A DNA stretch of 64,000 bases from the NCBI GenBank assembly GCA_016290325.1, contig JAEETL010000003.1, positions 1 to 64,000 of the forward strand. Direction: 5' to 3'. This document shows positions 19,170-28,903 of this stretch, piece after piece. Within the stretch, counting starts at the first letter, position 1, and every line of letters begins with the position of its first letter. A program made the position numbers and the translations under genes. This stretch comes from Muribaculaceae bacterium. GTDB lineage: Bacteria; Bacteroidota; Bacteroidia; Bacteroidales; Muribaculaceae. The notes under the pieces are model-generated. The model ran no database searches, was not told the DNA's origin, and was given only the letters and a program-made list of their open reading frames with translations.

Positions 19170-20996
19170 ATGAGCGAAGAATTAAAAAATTCTCCAATCG
19201 CCGATTTCGATTGGGACGCCTATGAGAAAGGCGAAACCAAAAGAGACAAATCTTTTGAAGAACTGGAAAAAACCTACGACAAGTCACTGAACGCATTTCA
19301 GGAGGACGAAGTGACCGAAGGTACCGTAATCTCGATCAACAAGCGCGAGGTTGTGGTTAACATCGGTGCAAAGTCGGACGGCATCATTCCCGTTAGCGAA
19401 TTCCGTTACAACCCCGACCTCAAGGTGGGCGACACTGTTGAAGTGTATGTCGAGAACCGTGAGGACAAGAAAGGTCAGCTCGTGCTGTCGCACCGCAAGG
19501 CCCGTCAGGCCAAGAGCTGGGATCGCGTTAACGAAGCGCTTGAGAACAACGAGATCATCAAGGGTTACATCAAGTGCCGCACTAAGGGTGGTATGATCGT
19601 CGATGTATTTGGCATCGAGGCCTTCTTGCCCGGTTCACAGATTGACGTACGCCCCATCCGCAACTATGATGACTACGTTGACAAGACTATGGAGTTCAAG
19701 ATCGTGAAGATTAACCAGGACTTCCGCAATGTTGTTGTTTCGCACAAGGCTCTCATCGAGGCCGAGCTCGAACAGCAGAAGAAAGAGATCATGTCCAAGC
19801 TAGAGAAGGGTCAGGTACTCGAGGGTACCGTTAAGAACATCACCAACTATGGTGTGTTCATCGACCTGGGTGGCGTGGATGGTCTGATTCACATCACCGA
19901 CCTGTCATGGGGCCGTGTAAACAACCCCGCCGACATCGTCGAGCCCGAGCAGAAGCTCAACGTCGTTATCCTCGACTTCAATGAGGAGAAGAACCGCATC
20001 GCTTTGGGCCTCAAGCAGCTCCAGCCGCATCCCTGGGATGCTCTGGATCCCAATCTCAAGGTGGGCGACCACATCAAGGGCAAGGTTGTCGTTATGTACG
20101 ACTACGGTGCATTTGTTGAGGTGGCTCCCGGTGTTGAGGGCCTGATTCACGTGAGCGAGATGAGCTGGTCACAGCGCCTGCGTCCTGCACAGGACTTCAT
20201 GAAGGTGGGTGACGAGGTCGAGGCCGTTATCCTGGCTCTGGACCGCGAGGACCGCAAGATGTCGCTTGGCGTTAAGCAGCTCACCAACGATCCTTGGGAC
20301 ACCATCGAGGAGAAGTACCCCGTTGGCAGCAAGCACACCGCTAAGGTGCGCAACTTCACCAACTTCGGTATCTTTGTTGAGATGGAAGAGGGCGTTGAGG
20401 GTCTTATCCACATCAGCGACCTGTCCTGGACCAAGAAGATCAAACACCCGAGCGAGTTTACCAAGGTTGACGCCCCCATCGACGTTGTCGTTCTCGACAT
20501 CGACAAGGAGAACCGTCGTCTGAGCCTGGGTCACAAGCAGCTCGAGGAGAATCCTTGGGAGAACTACGAGACCATCTTTACCCGTGGCAGCGTGCACGAG
20601 GGTACCATCAGCGAGCTCACCGAGCGTGGCGGTCAAATCCGTCTCGATCCCTACGGTGTTGAAGGCTTTGCTACACCCAAGCACCTCACCAAGGAGGATG
20701 GCACCACTGCTAAGCAGGGTGAGACCTTGATGTTCAAGGTGATCGACTTCAACAAGGAGAGCAAGCACATCATCTTGTCTCACAGCCGCATCTTTGAGGA
20801 TGAGCAGCGCAACGAGGCTCGCAAGGCACGCCGTCAGGCTGCTGCCAACAAGCCCGCTGCCGAGGCCGCTCCCGCCGCTCCCCAGGTCGAGAAGACCACC
20901 CTGGGCGACGTGACCGACTTGGCTGCCCTGAAGGCTCAGCTCGAGAAGAACGAAGCCCCCGAGGCTACCGACGAAGCTCCTAAGGCTGAGGAGTAA
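19170..20996 (+). CDS. rpsA: 30S ribosomal protein S1
   Basis: Serial S1 RNA-binding domains (GTVKNITNYGVFIDLGGVDGLIHITDLSW, VEGLIHVSEMSWSQR, VEGLIHISDLSWTKK). Confidence 0.97.
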   Translation: MSEELKNSPIADFDWDAYEKGETKRDKSFEELEKTYDKSLNAFQEDEVTEGTVISINKREVVVNIGAKSDGIIPVSEFRYNPDLKVGDTVEVYVENREDKKGQLVLSHRKARQAKSWDRVNEALENNEIIKGYIKCRTKGGMIVDVFGIEAFLPGSQIDVRPIRNYDDYVDKTMEFKIVKINQDFRNVVVSHKALIEAELEQQKKEIMSKLEKGQVLEGTVKNITNYGVFIDLGGVDGLIHITDLSWGRVNNPADIVEPEQKLNVVILDFNEEKNRIALGLKQLQPHPWDALDPNLKVGDHIKGKVVVMYDYGAFVEVAPGVEGLIHVSEMSWSQRLRPAQDFMKVGDEVEAVILALDREDRKMSLGVKQLTNDPWDTIEEKYPVGSKHTAKVRNFTNFGIFVEMEEGVEGLIHISDLSWTKKIKHPSEFTKVDAPIDVVVLDIDKENRRLSLGHKQLEENPWENYETIFTRGSVHEGTISELTERGGQIRLDPYGVEGFATPKHLTKEDGTTAKQGETLMFKVIDFNKESKHIILSHSRIFEDEQRNEARKARRQAAANKPAAEAAPAAPQVEKTTLGDVTDLAALKAQLEKNEAPEATDEAPKAEE

Positions 20997-21038
20997 ATCC
21001 CAATCGAAAAGTATAACCATCGCGTTATATGATCATTG

Positions 21039-21072
21039 TCACCGGCATCTTTTTAAGGTGCCGGTGATTTTT
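21039..21072 (+). terminator. Terminator hairpin of rpsA
   Basis: tcaccggca ... tgccggtga followed by T-rich tract. Confidence 0.8.
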
Positions 21073-21226
21073 ATGTATATCTCACAATTTGGGCAAAAAA
21101 TCCATTATTATACATTATTCAAAAATATTTGCCGAAATATTTCCGTAATCAAAAAAAAACAACTAATTTTGACCCCAAATAAACCCTACATAAATCTATA
21201 ACACTAATAACTAATTCATTTACAAC

Positions 21227-23134
21227 GTGAAAATACTTTCTATTAACGACCTCAATAACTTGAGGAAGCGTGCGCAGCAGGCATTGGCGCTGCGCGAGGA
21301 AAGTTCTGACCAGGCGTCAGAGCAATGTTGTGGTCTTGCTACCGGAGCCGAGCATCTGCAAGTGCTGTGCTGTGGCGGTACTGGTTGCAAGGCGTCCAAC
21401 AGCCACAAAATCGTTGATAACCTGAAAGCCGCATGCGAGGAGAATGGCATTGCCGACAAGGTGGATGTCATCACTACCGGTTGCTTCGGTTTCTGCGAGA
21501 AAGGTCCCATCGTGAAGATTATCCCCGACAACACCTTCTACACCCAGGTGAAGCCCGAGGATGCTGCCGAAATCGTCAAGGAACACATCATTGGCGGTCG
21601 TCGCGTGGAGCGTCTGCTCTATGTTGACCCCAAGACCCAGAAGACGGTGAGCGACAGCAAGCACATGGACTTCTACCGCAAGCAGATGCGTATCGCCCTG
21701 CGTAACTGCGGCCTGATTGACCCCGAGAACATTGAGGAATACATCGCCCGTGACGGTTATCAGGGTATTGCTAACGCATTGCTCAACCAGACCCCCGAAG
21801 AGGTGATTGAAATCATCAAGGCCTCAGGTCTGCGCGGACGTGGTGGCGCTGGCTTCCCCACCGGTATGAAGTGGGGCTTTGCCCGTGGCTATGAGGCTGA
21901 CGAGAAATATGTGGTCTGCAACGCTGACGAGGGCGACCCCGGTGCATTCATGGACCGCTCTATCATGGAGGGTGACCCCAACTCGGTCATCGAGGCCATG
22001 ACCGTCTGCGGTTACTGTATCAACGCCCACAAGGGTTTGATTTACATCCGCGCTGAGTATCCCCTGGCTGTAAACCGCCTGAAGATTGCTATCAAGCAGG
22101 CTCGCGAGTATGGCCTGCTCGGCAAGAGGATTCTGGGTACAGACTTTGATTTTGATATTGAGATCCGCTACGGTGCTGGCGCATTCGTTTGCGGTGAGGA
22201 AACCGCCCTTATCCACTCGATGGAAGGCAAGCGCGGTGAGCCTACCCTGAAGCCGCCGTTCCCCGCTGAGGCTGGTTTCAACATGAAGCCCACCAACGTG
22301 AACAACGTTGAGACCCTCGCCAATGTGCCTATCATCTTGACCAAGGGCGCTGACTGGTTTGCTTCGATCGGTACCGAGAAGAGCAAGGGTACTAAGGTGT
22401 TTGCTCTGGCTGGTAAAATTAATAATGTGGGCCTTATCGAGGTTCCCATGGGCACGACACTGCGCGAGATCATCTACGACATCGGTGGTGGCGTTAAGAA
22501 TGGCAAGGAGTTTAAGGCTGTGCAGACTGGTGGTCCCTCGGGCGGTTGCTTGACAGCTAAGCACCTTGACACTCCCATTGACTATGAGCATCTTACTGCT
22601 GCAGGCTCGATGATGGGTTCTGGCGGTATGATCGTTATGGACGAGGACGACTGTATGGTCAGCGTGGCCAAGTTCTACCTCGAGTTCACTTGTGACGAGA
22701 GCTGCGGTAAGTGCACACCCTGCCGCATCGGTAACAAGCGCATGCTTGAGATCCTTACCCGTATTACCGAGGGCAAGGGCACTATGGAAGACCTTGATCG
22801 CCTGAAAGAGCTCGGCGAGATCATCAAGGACACCGCCCTGTGCGGCCTTGGTCAGACTTCTCCTAATCCCGTGTTATCGACGATTAACAATTTCTGGGAC
22901 GAATATGTAGAGCATGTGAAACAGCACACCTGCCGTGCTAAGCAGTGCAAGGCCCTCGTGACCTACAGCATTGAAGCCTCCAAGTGTAAGGGTTGCGGCG
23001 CTTGTGCCCGCAAGTGCCCCGCCAACGCCATTATGGGCGACATGCGCAAGCCTCACATTATTAACCCCTTCGAGTGCATCCGCTGCGGTATGTGTAAGTC
23101 TAACTGCCGCTTCGACGCCATCTCGGTTTATTAA
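21227..23134 (+). CDS. hydB: HydB/NuoF-like subunit of electron-bifurcating [FeFe] hydrogenase
   Basis: N-terminal Trx-like 2Fe-2S domain (CCGGTGC...TTGCFGFCEKGP), NuoF domain (GLRGRGGAGFPTGMKW, ESCGKCTPCRIG), C-terminal 2x[4Fe-4S]; GTG start. Confidence 0.94.
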   Translation: MKILSINDLNNLRKRAQQALALREESSDQASEQCCGLATGAEHLQVLCCGGTGCKASNSHKIVDNLKAACEENGIADKVDVITTGCFGFCEKGPIVKIIPDNTFYTQVKPEDAAEIVKEHIIGGRRVERLLYVDPKTQKTVSDSKHMDFYRKQMRIALRNCGLIDPENIEEYIARDGYQGIANALLNQTPEEVIEIIKASGLRGRGGAGFPTGMKWGFARGYEADEKYVVCNADEGDPGAFMDRSIMEGDPNSVIEAMTVCGYCINAHKGLIYIRAEYPLAVNRLKIAIKQAREYGLLGKRILGTDFDFDIEIRYGAGAFVCGEETALIHSMEGKRGEPTLKPPFPAEAGFNMKPTNVNNVETLANVPIILTKGADWFASIGTEKSKGTKVFALAGKINNVGLIEVPMGTTLREIIYDIGGGVKNGKEFKAVQTGGPSGGCLTAKHLDTPIDYEHLTAAGSMMGSGGMIVMDEDDCMVSVAKFYLEFTCDESCGKCTPCRIGNKRMLEILTRITEGKGTMEDLDRLKELGEIIKDTALCGLGQTSPNPVLSTINNFWDEYVEHVKQHTCRAKQCKALVTYSIEASKCKGCGACARKCPANAIMGDMRKPHIINPFECIRCGMCKSNCRFDAISVY

Positions 23135-23148
23135 ATTTCGATAGCATC

Positions 23149-24918
23149 ATGGAAGAAAAGAATATGATCACTCTGACGATTGATAAACACGAGGTAAATG
23201 TTCCCGCAGGGACCATGTTGCTCGATGCCGCCAAGACTGTGGGCATCAGCATTCCCACCCTGTGCCACATCGACCTCGAGGGCACTTGTGTTCAGAACAT
23301 GCCCGCATCGTGCCGCATTTGTGTTGTGGAGATCGAAGGCCGCCGCAATTTGGCTCCCGCCTGCGCTACCCGCGTCACCCCGGGCATGGTGGTACACACC
23401 AACAGCGCCCGCGTCATACGCGCCCGCAAGACTGTTGCTGAGCTGATGCTTAGCGACCATCCCAACGATTGCTTGACCTGCCCCAAGTGCAGTGACTGTG
23501 AACTTCAGCGTCTGGTAATGCGCTTTAACATCCGCCAAATGCCTTATAACGGTGGCGAACAGAGCGAGCGCAAGCAAGAGTTGACTCCCGCCATCTCGCG
23601 CAACATGGAGAAGTGTGTTTACTGCCGCCGTTGCGAGAGCGTCTGCAACAATGTTCAGTCAGTAGGTGTGCTGAGCGCTATCCGCCGTGGTTTCAACACA
23701 ACCATCGCTCCCACCTTCGACAAGATGTTCACCGATACCAACTGTACCTACTGCGGCCAGTGTGTTGCCGTATGTCCTACCGGTGCCTTGACCGAGCATG
23801 ACTATACCAACCAGCTCATGGACGACCTGACCAACCCCGACAAGGTGGTTGTCGCTCAGCCCGCTCCCGCCGTTCGCTTCGCTCTTGGTGAGGAATTCGG
23901 CATGAAGCCCGGCACTATCGTGACTGGTAAGATGGCTACCGCATTGCGTGACCTCGGCTTTGATTATGCATTCGACACCGACTTTGCTGCCGACCTCACC
24001 ATTATGGAGGAGGGTACCGAGATCCTGCAACGCCTCAACAAGTTCCTTGCTGGCGATAAGGACGTGAAGCTGCCTATCATGACTTCGTGCTGCCCCGCTT
24101 GGGTTAACTTCTATGAGCACGAGTTCCCCGATCTGCTTGACTATCCCTCAACCGCCAAGTCGCCCGCCCAGATGTTTGGCGCTATCGCTAAGACCTATTG
24201 GGCCGAGAAGATGGGTATCCCCCGCGAGAAACTCGTTGTCGTTTCAATTATGCCCTGCTTGGCCAAGAAGTATGAGGCTGGCCGTGAGGAATTCAAGGTG
24301 GATGGCAATCCCGACGTGGATTACAGCATCTCAACCCGTGAGTTGGGTCGCTTGATCAAGCGCGCCAATATCGACTTCGTCAACCTGCCTGACAGTGACT
24401 TTGACTCGCCCCTCGGCGAATCGACTGGTGCTGGTGCCATCTTCGGTATCACTGGTGGTGTGATGGAGGCTGCTTTGCGTACCGTCTATGAGGTACACAC
24501 TGGCAAGACCCTGCCGCATCTGGAGTTCAACGAAGTGCGCGGCTTTGAGGGCATCAAGGAAGCTACTATCGACCTCAACGGCTTTGAGCTGAAGGTCTGC
24601 GTGGCTCACACCTTGAGCAACGCCCGCAAGGTGATGGATGCACTGCGTGCCGGTAAGCTCAACTACCATGTGGTTGAGGTGATGGCATGTCCCGGCGGTT
24701 GCATCGGCGGTGCTGGTCAGCCCTACCACCACGGTAACATCGAGATTCTCAAGGCACGTGCTGCTGCCGTTTACCGCGAGGACGAGGGCAAGGCCCTGCG
24801 CAAGAGCCACGAGAACCCCGACATCCAGAAGCTCTATAAGGAATTCCTGGGTGAGCCCTGTGGCGAGAAGTCGCACCACCTGCTTCACACGCATTACTTT
24901 GATAAGTCTATTCACTAA
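23149..24918 (+). CDS. hydA: [FeFe] hydrogenase catalytic subunit, group A
   Basis: N-terminal 2Fe-2S, HPNDCLTCPKCSDCELQ (His-Cys3 cluster), 2x[4Fe-4S], H-cluster motifs TSCCPAW / MPCLAKKYE / MACPGGCIGG. Confidence 0.96.
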   Translation: MEEKNMITLTIDKHEVNVPAGTMLLDAAKTVGISIPTLCHIDLEGTCVQNMPASCRICVVEIEGRRNLAPACATRVTPGMVVHTNSARVIRARKTVAELMLSDHPNDCLTCPKCSDCELQRLVMRFNIRQMPYNGGEQSERKQELTPAISRNMEKCVYCRRCESVCNNVQSVGVLSAIRRGFNTTIAPTFDKMFTDTNCTYCGQCVAVCPTGALTEHDYTNQLMDDLTNPDKVVVAQPAPAVRFALGEEFGMKPGTIVTGKMATALRDLGFDYAFDTDFAADLTIMEEGTEILQRLNKFLAGDKDVKLPIMTSCCPAWVNFYEHEFPDLLDYPSTAKSPAQMFGAIAKTYWAEKMGIPREKLVVVSIMPCLAKKYEAGREEFKVDGNPDVDYSISTRELGRLIKRANIDFVNLPDSDFDSPLGESTGAGAIFGITGGVMEAALRTVYEVHTGKTLPHLEFNEVRGFEGIKEATIDLNGFELKVCVAHTLSNARKVMDALRAGKLNYHVVEVMACPGGCIGGAGQPYHHGNIEILKARAAAVYREDEGKALRKSHENPDIQKLYKEFLGEPCGEKSHHLLHTHYFDKSIH

Positions 24919-24944
24919 TTTCGAATCAAAACATCAATAACGAT

Positions 24945-25439
24945 ATGAAGAAGAAAGAAGAAATCAAACTGGCGTGTACCGTAGTTCAACAGGTTGAGGA
25001 AATCTGCGACAAGCACGGCAACAAGCCCGGTGAATTGATTAACGTGCTGCACGAGTGCCAGGCACTGCATGGCTATCTCCCCGAGGAGATGCAGCGCATC
25101 ATTGCCCGCAAGTTGGGCGTGCCTGCTTCCAAGGTCTATGGCGTGGTGACGTTCTACTCGTTCTTCACCATGACCCCCAAGGGCAAGCACCCGATTTCAG
25201 TCTGCCTGGGTACCGCTTGCTATGTGCGCGGTTCCGAGCGTCTGCTTGAGGAAATCAAGCGCATCTTGGGCATTGAGGTAGGCGAGACCACCCCCGATGG
25301 CAAGTTCTCGCTTGACTGCCTGCGCTGCGTGGGCGCTTGCGGTCTGGCTCCCGTTGTCATGATTGGTGAGCACGTTTATGGCCGTCTCGATGTCAAGGAC
25401 ATCCGCCAGATCCTCGAGACAACCGCTGCTCAAGACTAA
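24945..25439 (+). CDS. hydC: HydC/NuoE-like Trx-fold 2Fe-2S subunit
   Basis: HGYLPEEMQRIIARKLGVPASKVYGVVTFYSFF, CLGTACYVRGS, CLRCVGACGLAPV. Confidence 0.94.
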   Translation: MKKKEEIKLACTVVQQVEEICDKHGNKPGELINVLHECQALHGYLPEEMQRIIARKLGVPASKVYGVVTFYSFFTMTPKGKHPISVCLGTACYVRGSERLLEEIKRILGIEVGETTPDGKFSLDCLRCVGACGLAPVVMIGEHVYGRLDVKDIRQILETTAAQD

Positions 25440-25465
25440 GAACACTAAACATCACTAATTACCCG

Positions 25466-25504
25466 AAAGCGGGAGAGCTCAACTCAAAAGAGCCCTCCCG
25501 CTTT
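25466..25504 (+). terminator. Terminator hairpin after hydC
   Basis: aaagcgggagagctc ... gagccctcccgcttt. Confidence 0.8.
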
Positions 25505-25665
25505 CCATCTCTACTAGTCCCGTGATGGTGTATGACCTCGGGGTGTTCAAGGGGGCGTCCTCCTGGGTGAGATGGCGGGTCTATCGGCCTTTGCAGCCTG
25601 CCCAGGGTATGCCTTCCCGAATTATACTTTATTTTTATTGAATTCACCTTAATTGATTCAATTTA

Positions 25666-25696
25666 TTGCAGGATTGGAAGAAAATTCGTAATTTTG
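25666..25696 (+). promoter_or_regulatory. Bacteroidetes promoter (TTG-N20-TAATTTTG) for the second [FeFe] hydrogenase gene
   Basis: TTG 25666-25668, TAnnTTTG-type element 25689-25696. Confidence 0.6.
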
Positions 25697-25756
25697 TGAG
25701 TTAATTTGGGTAGATATCCATCATTCTCCCAACCCTGTGAATGATTAATTTGCTAA

Positions 25757-27571
25757 TTGTCAATGGAATCTCAACAAGATAAATCACTAAACAATCCGAA
25801 AGGAGATGTGCAGTCGGACAATGCCCCTGTAGCTTACGGTTTGATTGCTAACGCCCACGTCCAGGTGCTGTGCTGCTGCGGCTCGTCGTGCTATGAATCG
25901 GGCAGTTTGAAAATCATTGACAATTTTATTCGCGTCATTGCCGAATACGGGTTGGGAAGCCGGGTTGACGTAGTGGCAACGGGTTGCTTCGGCTTTTGTG
26001 CCAAGGGGCCCATCGTCAGGATCATGCCCGACAACACGACTTATGTTCAGGTTCATCCCGAGGATGTTGAGGAAATTGTTAAGACACACATCATCGATGG
26101 TCGTCTGCTTGAGGAGCGTCTGCAGTATGTGGACTTCACGGCCCATCAGCTGATGGACGACTCCAAGCACTGGAGTTCCTATCCCAAACAGTTGTCGATG
26201 GATGCCATGCTCCACGACTACATCTACGAGATTGGCGGCAAGAAGTTCTTGTCGGTGATGTCCTACAAGATCGATGCTGACAAGTGCAAGGGCTGCGGTG
26301 CCTGCAAGCGCGGTTGCTCCAGTCATGCTATTGTGGGCGACTTGCGCCACCCCCATGTGGTCAATCCATATAAATGCACATGCTGCGGTAACTGCACGAC
26401 TAAGTGCAAGTTTGACGCCATCCACGGACCCGTGGGTGCCCTGAGCGAGCGCAACTATGTTGAGGACCTCCTTGTTGATGTGGCCGACCCCGACAAGGTT
26501 GTGGTGGCTCAGACGGCACCTGCCGTGCGCTATGCCTTGGGTGAGATGTTCGACATGCCGCCGGGTACCATCGTCACCGGTAAGATGATCTCGGCCTTGC
26601 GCAAGGTTGGTGTTGACTATGTGTTTGATACCGACTTTGGCGCCGATATCACGATTGTCGAGGAGGCTGCCGAGATTGTTGACCGCATCAGGAAATTCAT
26701 GGCGGGCGACAAGACCGTGAGAATACCCATAACCACCTCGTGCTGCCCGGCATGGGTGAATTTCTTTGAGAACGAGTATCCCGACCTGCGCGAGTATCCA
26801 TCAACCTGTAAATCTCCCGCCCAGATGCTGGGTGCGGTGCTTAAAACCTATTGGGCTCAGCGCATGGGCATCCCGCGTGAAAAATTGGTGGTCGTGTCAG
26901 TGATGCCATGCATTTCCAAGAAATATGAGTGTGCCCGCGATGAGTTTATCACCGACGGTAATCCCGATGTGGATTACTCCATCACGACCTATGAGTTGGC
27001 CAAGCTGATTAAGCGAATGAACATTGACTTCGGGCGCTTGACCGATGGCCAGTTTGACTTCCCGCTAGGCGACTCCTCGGGTGCGGGTGCCATTTTTGGC
27101 ACGACAGGCGGCGTTATGGAGGCTGCATTGCGTACCGTCTATGAGGAGTTTACAGGACGCACCTTGGAGCGCATCGAGTTTGATGAGGTAAGAGGACTCG
27201 ACGGTATCCGCGAGGCCGTCATTGACCTTGATGGCTTTGAATTGATAGTGTGCGTGGTCAACACGTTGGCCAATGCTCGAGTAGTCATAGACAAGCTGCG
27301 TGCCGGTGAACTCGATTACCATGTTATTGAGGTGATGGCGTGCCCGGGTGGCTGCATTGGCGGTACGGGCCAACCTTACCACCATGGCGACATCGAGGTC
27401 ATCAAAGCACGCCAGCGGGCTATCTACAGCGAGGATGTGGGCAAGCAGTTGCGCAAGAGTCATGAAAATCCTGTCATTCTGCGCCTTTATCGCGAGTTCT
27501 TGGGCGAGCCATTGCATGGCAAGGCCCACGAACTACTCCACACCAAGTATCGCGACAAGTCTATCCTTTAA
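25757..27571 (+). CDS. Chimeric [FeFe] hydrogenase: HydB-like Trx 2Fe-2S N-terminus + 2x[4Fe-4S] + H-cluster domain
   Basis: VQVLCCCGSSC...ATGCFGFCAKGPIVRIMPDNTTYVQV parallels the HydB N-terminus; CKGCGACKRGC...CTCCGNCTTKC; H-cluster TSCCPAW / MPCISKKYE / MACPGGCIGG. Confidence 0.93.
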   Translation: MSMESQQDKSLNNPKGDVQSDNAPVAYGLIANAHVQVLCCCGSSCYESGSLKIIDNFIRVIAEYGLGSRVDVVATGCFGFCAKGPIVRIMPDNTTYVQVHPEDVEEIVKTHIIDGRLLEERLQYVDFTAHQLMDDSKHWSSYPKQLSMDAMLHDYIYEIGGKKFLSVMSYKIDADKCKGCGACKRGCSSHAIVGDLRHPHVVNPYKCTCCGNCTTKCKFDAIHGPVGALSERNYVEDLLVDVADPDKVVVAQTAPAVRYALGEMFDMPPGTIVTGKMISALRKVGVDYVFDTDFGADITIVEEAAEIVDRIRKFMAGDKTVRIPITTSCCPAWVNFFENEYPDLREYPSTCKSPAQMLGAVLKTYWAQRMGIPREKLVVVSVMPCISKKYECARDEFITDGNPDVDYSITTYELAKLIKRMNIDFGRLTDGQFDFPLGDSSGAGAIFGTTGGVMEAALRTVYEEFTGRTLERIEFDEVRGLDGIREAVIDLDGFELIVCVVNTLANARVVIDKLRAGELDYHVIEVMACPGGCIGGTGQPYHHGDIEVIKARQRAIYSEDVGKQLRKSHENPVILRLYREFLGEPLHGKAHELLHTKYRDKSIL

Positions 27572-27593
27572 GTAATTAGCAAGTAGCTATCAG

Positions 27594-28796
27594 CTAAGGC
27601 AACGATACCCTGTTAAGGATACCTTTAACGTGGGCAATTGTAATGCCGTAGTTGGTCATGGGCACACCTTGAAGACGGCATTGCTCAACACGCTGGAGCA
27701 TGAAACGACGGTTAAACATACAACCGCCACAGTGGATAATCAAGTCTATTCCAGACAAATCTTCGGGAAAATCCTTGCCAGCCACAATGTCAATCCGCAG
27801 CCCTTTGCCGACCCGTTGCCGCAGCATCCGGGGTATTTTCTCTCTGCCAATATCCTCGGCAAGAGGAGCGTGGGTGCACGCTTCAGCAATAAGCACATGT
27901 GACTGTTCGGTTAGTCGGTCAATGGCCTGGGCACTCTCAACAAAATACTGAATGTCGCCTTTTATTGCCGCCATGAGTACCGAGAATGAAGTGAGCAGAC
28001 TTCCCTCAGGCTTTTTTCGCTCAACAACGTCAAACACCTGCGAGTCGGTGATGATAAGGTGAGGGGGCTCCTTTAACGCTGCCAAAGTGCGGTCAATGTC
28101 CTCGGTTGTGCAGCAAATAGCGGTACAACGCTTATCCATCAGGTCGCGCAGGGTCTGTACCTGTGGCAGGATGAGTCTTCCCTTGGGAGCTTGCGGGTCT
28201 TGAGGCATGACCAGCAGCACGGTATCTCCAGCATGTGCCAATTTGCCTGTGAGCGACTGCTTGCCACCCTCAGGGACAAGGCGTGCCATGGTTTGGCGCA
28301 ACTGGTCCAAACCCGAGCCTTGAAGGGCGCTCACAGTGATGACCTCACCGCCCAGACGTTTTGCGATTGAGTCGAGTAGGGTAGGAGGCACATCATCCAT
28401 CAAATCAACCTTGTTGAGCACTACCACATAAGGCACGTCAGCCTGCTTAAGCATTGTAGCCCACACAGCTTCATCATCAAGCGATAGACCATCTGTCACC
28501 AATAAAGCGATGTCAGCCTGTTTAATGACTTCACGAGTGCGTTGAGTGCGCAGTTCTCCCACCTTGCCACTGTCGTCAAATCCGGCCGTGTCAATCAGCA
28601 CACACGGTCCCAATGGCAATATCTCCATCGATTTGCTCACCGGGTCGGTTGTCATGCCAGCCACTTCGCTCACGATAGCAATCTGTTGTCCCGTGAGTGC
28701 ATTAATGAGCGACGACTTGCCCACATTGCGACGTCCAAACAACGCGATGTGCAACCGCTCGCTCATCGGAGCTCTATTGAAATTTTGATCTACCAT
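27594..28796 (-). CDS. hydF: [FeFe] hydrogenase H-cluster maturation GTPase HydF
   Basis: GRRNVGKSSLINAL Walker A, DTAGFDD, C-terminal IIHCGGCMFNRR cluster-binding motif. Confidence 0.95.
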   Translation of the reverse strand: MVDQNFNRAPMSERLHIALFGRRNVGKSSLINALTGQQIAIVSEVAGMTTDPVSKSMEILPLGPCVLIDTAGFDDSGKVGELRTQRTREVIKQADIALLVTDGLSLDDEAVWATMLKQADVPYVVVLNKVDLMDDVPPTLLDSIAKRLGGEVITVSALQGSGLDQLRQTMARLVPEGGKQSLTGKLAHAGDTVLLVMPQDPQAPKGRLILPQVQTLRDLMDKRCTAICCTTEDIDRTLAALKEPPHLIITDSQVFDVVERKKPEGSLLTSFSVLMAAIKGDIQYFVESAQAIDRLTEQSHVLIAEACTHAPLAEDIGREKIPRMLRQRVGKGLRIDIVAGKDFPEDLSGIDLIIHCGGCMFNRRFMLQRVEQCRLQGVPMTNYGITIAHVKGILNRVSLP

Positions 28797-28822
28797 AAGA
28801 ACAACAATTATTTATAGAAAAA

Positions 28823-28885
28823 ACAATAAATACAATAATCACAATTGTTTAGTTATCAGCAAATTGTTCTTATTGTATTTATTGT
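28823..28885. other. Long AT-rich inverted repeat in hydG-hydF intergenic region
   Basis: Perfect 16-bp arms acaataaatacaataa / ttattgtatttattgt plus inner acaatt/aattgt. Confidence 0.85.
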
Positions 28886-28903
28886 CTTCTTTTTATTGAT
28901 GGT

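Noticed and set aside
20169-21020. 283-aa ORF antisense to rpsA
   Set aside because: Mirror ORF on the strand opposite a highly expressed, codon-biased gene; no recognisable family or start signals
21824-22591. 255-aa ORF antisense to hydB
   Set aside because: Antisense shadow of a confidently identified NuoF-like CDS; low-complexity product
25459-25647. 62-aa minus-strand ORF in the hydC-downstream gap
   Set aside because: Spans a terminator hairpin and the GC-rich block; no RBS or family; treated as non-coding
25757-27571. Chimeric hydrogenase as an inactive or purely sensory protein
   Set aside because: All H-cluster ligand motifs and the proton-relay cysteine are kept and no PAS or signalling domain is present, so inactivity cannot be claimed from sequence
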